Shown here: in pieces, positions 61,499 through 64,000 of the stretch
Numbering within the stretch: position 1 is the first letter of the stretch
How the letters are laid out: every line of letters starts with the position of its first letter
From: CAWACP01 sp963780655
Lineage (GTDB): Bacteria; Acidobacteriota; Terriglobia; Bryobacterales; Bryobacteraceae
Direction of reading: 5' to 3'
DNA: 64,000 nucleotides
Assembly (NCBI GenBank): GCA_963780655.1
Contig: CAWACP010000003.1
Location: forward strand, 1,178,001-1,242,000
The notes under the pieces: model-generated
Database searches by the model: none
Seen by the model: the letters and a program-made list of their open reading frames with translations, nothing else
Told to the model about the DNA's origin: nothing
Made by a program: the position numbers and the translations under genes

Positions 61499-63931
61499 AT
61501 GTCCGCATTCCCGCAGGAACTCCGTTTCGCTATCCGCAATCTGCGCCGGAGACCCGGCTTCACCGGCGCGCTCGTAGCCATCCTCGCTTTGGGAATTGGC
61601 GCGAACACGGCCGTGTTCAGCATCGTGAACGCGGTTTTGCTGCGCCCGCTCGGGTACGGCGACACGGGCCGGATCGCCATCGTCTGGGAGAAGCGTGTCA
61701 AGGAGGGCACGCGGACCAACGGCGTCACGCCCGCCGATTATCTCGACTGGCGCGGGCAGAACCACGTTTTCCGAAGCCTCACCGCGCACGATGAGTCCTC
61801 GTTCATCCTCACGGGACAAGGCGAGCCGGAGCGCGTAACGGCAGTTCTGGCCACTGCAAATTTGCTGGATACCTGGGGCGTTGCCCCCAGCGCCGGGCGT
61901 GGCTTTGTACCCGCGGACGAACAGCAGGGCGGCCACGTCGCTCTGCTCGCGTGGGGCTTCTGGCAGCGCCGCTTCGGGGGACAGCGGTCCGCGCTCGGGC
62001 ACACGCTTCGCCTGAACGAAGACGCGTACCGCATTGTCGGCATTCTGCCCCGCAGTTTCAAGATGTATTTCGGGCGCGAGCCGGACCTTTATCTTCCGCT
62101 CGACCTCACCGGCCCGCGCCGGCTCGACCGCGGCAGTCACGATCTGCTTGTCGTCGGGCGTCTGGATGCGGGCGTCGGCATCACCCAGGCGCAGGCGGAG
62201 ATGGATGCCATCAGCAGCCGGCTCGAACGGCAGTGGCCTGCCTTCAACCAGGGGCACAGCGCGAACGTGGTCCCGCTGCGGGCGCAGCTCAGCGAAGGAT
62301 CGCGTCCGCTGCTGCTCATCCTGTCGGCGGCGGTGCTGCTGGTGTTGCTGATCGCCTGCGCAAATGCAGCCAACCTGATTCTGGCGCGCGGGCTGACCCG
62401 CGGGCGAGAGCTGGCGGTGCGGGAAGCGCTGGGCGCCAGCCGCGCGAAGTTGATCCGCCTGCTGGCGCTCGAGAGCCTTGTTCCGGCACTGGTCGCGGGG
62501 CCGGCCGGGTGCGGTCTGGCGCTGGTCATCCTGCGGTCCATTCGACCGCTGTTGCCGCGCATCGCTGGCGTCAGCTTTATCCCCGGCATGGACGCGATCA
62601 CCATCGACGCGCGCGTGCTGCTGTTCGCGGCCGCCGCTTCCGTCATCACCGGACTGGCGTGCGGAGTCGCGCCCGCCATGCGTTTGTCGCACGCGGATAT
62701 CGAGCAGCGCCTGCGCTCGTCGGGCCAGTCCGTTTCGCCGGGACGAGCGGCAGTGAAGTTGCGCGACGGGCTGCTGATCGCGGAGGCGGCCCTCGCTTCG
62801 GTATTGCTCATCGGCGCCACGCTGCTGCTCTACAGCTTCGCGCAGTTGCGGCGCGTGGATCCCGGTTTCCAGCCGCGGCAAAGGCTGAGCGTCGAGATCA
62901 TTCTTCCGCCCGGCGCGCAGCGGGCAGCAAAGCGCAACGCTACGCTTCGCGGAATTCTGGATATGGCGTCCTCTCTCCCATCCGTACGCGGCGCCGCCCT
63001 CACCAACTACACGCCCGGTGAAACTGTGGGCTGGCGATGGGGTCTGCGAACGGATGTCCATCCCGAGCAGCGCTCCATCGAAGACACCATGAAGATCTGG
63101 ATGCGCGTGGTGAGCCCCGGCTTCACCCGCATGATGGGCATCCCGATCCTTGAAGGGCGCGGGCTTTCGGATGCGGACAACGAGCATGCCGCGCCGGTTG
63201 TGCTGCTGAGCGAAGTGGCGGCGCGGCGATACTTCCCCGGCGCGGATGCGGTGGGCCGCCGGATCGCTTTCGGCGATGAGAAGATCTGGCGGACCGTGGC
63301 CGGCGTCACCGGCAGCCTGAAGCATCTCGGCGTCAATCGCGCGGCCGAGCCCGAGATCTACGTGCCTTTTTCGCAGCTCGATATGCCCATGGGGAGCGCA
63401 ACGCTGATCCTGCACACCACGGGCGAAACCGGCGGAATCGTAGCAGCGGTCCGGCAGGAGCTGGCGCGGGTGGAGAACTCGATGGCCGTTGGGCGGGTGC
63501 GAACGATCGACGATCTATTAGCCGAGTCGATGGCGCCGCAGCGTTTCGATACGGTGCTGATCGGGGGCTTCGCCGCAGTCGCGTTTCTAATGGCCATCGC
63601 AGGGCTGGCCACGGTGATCACGTTCCTGGTGAATCAGCAAACGCGCGAGATTGCGGTGCGGCTGGCGCTGGGGGCGAGCCCGGCGAATGTAGTCACGATG
63701 TTCACTGGTCACGCGCTGCGGCTGATTGCGGGCGGTCTCGTGCTCGGCGCGGCCGCCGCGCTCGCATTGAGCGGCGTCCTGCGCGCGTTCCTGTTCGGCA
63801 TCTCACCGCTCAACCCGATCGCGTACATCGCCCCGGCCATTGTGCTGCTGGTAGCCGCTCTGGCAGCGGCGTACATCCCGGCGCGCCGCGCGGCGCGAAT
63901 CGACCCAATGAAGGCCCTGCGTCACGAGTAA
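61499..63931 (+). CDS. ADOP-type ABC transporter permease (MacB class)
   Basis: An 810-aa permease of the ADOP family abundant in acidobacteria. A first membrane helix (ALVAILALGIGANTAVFSIV) precedes a large periplasmic MacB_PCD domain, a three-helix FtsX core (about 280-440), a second periplasmic domain and a final FtsX core ending PARRAARIDPMKALRHE. It lacks an ATPase domain; the partner ATPase is not in the window. Likely efflux or lipoprotein export, substrate unknown. Confidence 0.9.
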   Translation: MSAFPQELRFAIRNLRRRPGFTGALVAILALGIGANTAVFSIVNAVLLRPLGYGDTGRIAIVWEKRVKEGTRTNGVTPADYLDWRGQNHVFRSLTAHDESSFILTGQGEPERVTAVLATANLLDTWGVAPSAGRGFVPADEQQGGHVALLAWGFWQRRFGGQRSALGHTLRLNEDAYRIVGILPRSFKMYFGREPDLYLPLDLTGPRRLDRGSHDLLVVGRLDAGVGITQAQAEMDAISSRLERQWPAFNQGHSANVVPLRAQLSEGSRPLLLILSAAVLLVLLIACANAANLILARGLTRGRELAVREALGASRAKLIRLLALESLVPALVAGPAGCGLALVILRSIRPLLPRIAGVSFIPGMDAITIDARVLLFAAAASVITGLACGVAPAMRLSHADIEQRLRSSGQSVSPGRAAVKLRDGLLIAEAALASVLLIGATLLLYSFAQLRRVDPGFQPRQRLSVEIILPPGAQRAAKRNATLRGILDMASSLPSVRGAALTNYTPGETVGWRWGLRTDVHPEQRSIEDTMKIWMRVVSPGFTRMMGIPILEGRGLSDADNEHAAPVVLLSEVAARRYFPGADAVGRRIAFGDEKIWRTVAGVTGSLKHLGVNRAAEPEIYVPFSQLDMPMGSATLILHTTGETGGIVAAVRQELARVENSMAVGRVRTIDDLLAESMAPQRFDTVLIGGFAAVAFLMAIAGLATVITFLVNQQTREIAVRLALGASPANVVTMFTGHALRLIAGGLVLGAAAALALSGVLRAFLFGISPLNPIAYIAPAIVLLVAALAAAYIPARRAARIDPMKALRHE

Positions 63932-63935
63932 CCGG

Positions 63936-64000
63936 CTACTCGCTTCGCAGGGCAATCGCCGGATCAACCCGCATGGCCCGATAAGCGGGAACCGCGCACG
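63936..64000 (-). CDS. C-terminal fragment of a second ADOP permease
   Basis: Reverse-strand frame running off the right edge and ending at TAG 63936-63938. The 20 visible residues (PAYRAMRVDPAIALRSE) are the typical MacB/FtsX permease end. It is convergent with the preceding ADOP gene. Confidence 0.7.
   Translation of the reverse strand, partial: CAVPAYRAMRVDPAIALRSE

Noticed and set aside
60683..63415. Reverse-strand open frame of 910 codons
   Set aside because: Antisense to the SprT-like and ADOP genes; composition rich in Arg, His and Gln with no domain pattern.

Overview
The window is a GC-rich chromosomal segment that fits an acidobacterium close to Candidatus Solibacter / Bryobacteraceae. 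The main clues are a Solibacter-type secreted domain (TIGR03437-like) fused to a GH3 glycosidase, ASPIC/UnbV-CRTAC1 proteins beside a multihaem cytochrome, an ADOP-type ABC permease of the MacB class (with a second one cut off at the right edge), many TonB-C-like secreted proteins, and dispersed palindromic intergenic repeats. Assignment to a species is not possible from the sequence alone.

Layout. 0-2 kb: cell-wall genes (L,D-transpeptidase, M23 peptidase). 2-4.8 kb: a palindromic repeat and an IS91-like element whose tyrosine recombinase gene is frameshifted but whose HUH transposase is intact. 4.9-10.6 kb: a secreted TPR-like protein, a GNAT, a DUF465 protein, an Xaa-Pro aminopeptidase and a CHASE2 histidine kinase. 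10.7-19.2 kb: a tight operon of TPR/FG-GAP/UnbV protein, membrane-anchored pentahaem cytochrome with TPRs, CRTAC1 protein, and a polytopic membrane protein. 19.2-29.9 kb: GH3 glycosidase, ankyrin protein, a wrecked MEDS-PAS histidine kinase, a sigma/anti-sigma/DUF3106 operon, and a Cfa-like methyltransferase followed by a FAD oxidoreductase that together look like 10-methyl fatty acid (TmsB/TmsA) synthesis.

29.96-34.87 kb is a small integrative element inserted in the 3' half of a tRNA-Val gene. It is bounded by perfect 47-bp repeats and carries integrase, excisionase, a TonB-like gene with a frameshift, a DUF433/DUF5615 toxin-antitoxin pair, and a curious 275-bp array of 10-bp repeats inside 20-bp inverted repeats. 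A decayed second element end lies just outside its right boundary.

35-57.9 kb is mostly housekeeping and envelope genes: DUF481 protein, aldehyde dehydrogenase, DksA-like protein, PgeF, TsaC-type enzyme, homocysteine methyltransferase/MTHFR, YbgC-like thioesterase, OprB-like porin, orphan Vsr, membrane pyrophosphatase, RlmI-like methyltransferase, STAS protein, TruB, tRNA-Arg, DsbA-like protein, class V aminotransferase, M48 protease, MFS transporter and a NarL-type regulator. 58-60.5 kb is a sparse accessory stretch with three copies of a ~75-bp repeat and a dead TonB-like gene, followed by tRNA-Glu, a SprT-like protein and the ABC permeases.

A recurring theme is repeat DNA that touches gene ends. 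One short palindrome family occurs at five or more loci and directly supplies stop or start-proximal codons to neighbouring genes. Four genes carry apparent frameshifts (six in all), several next to short C or T runs, which may be real decay or base-calling errors.
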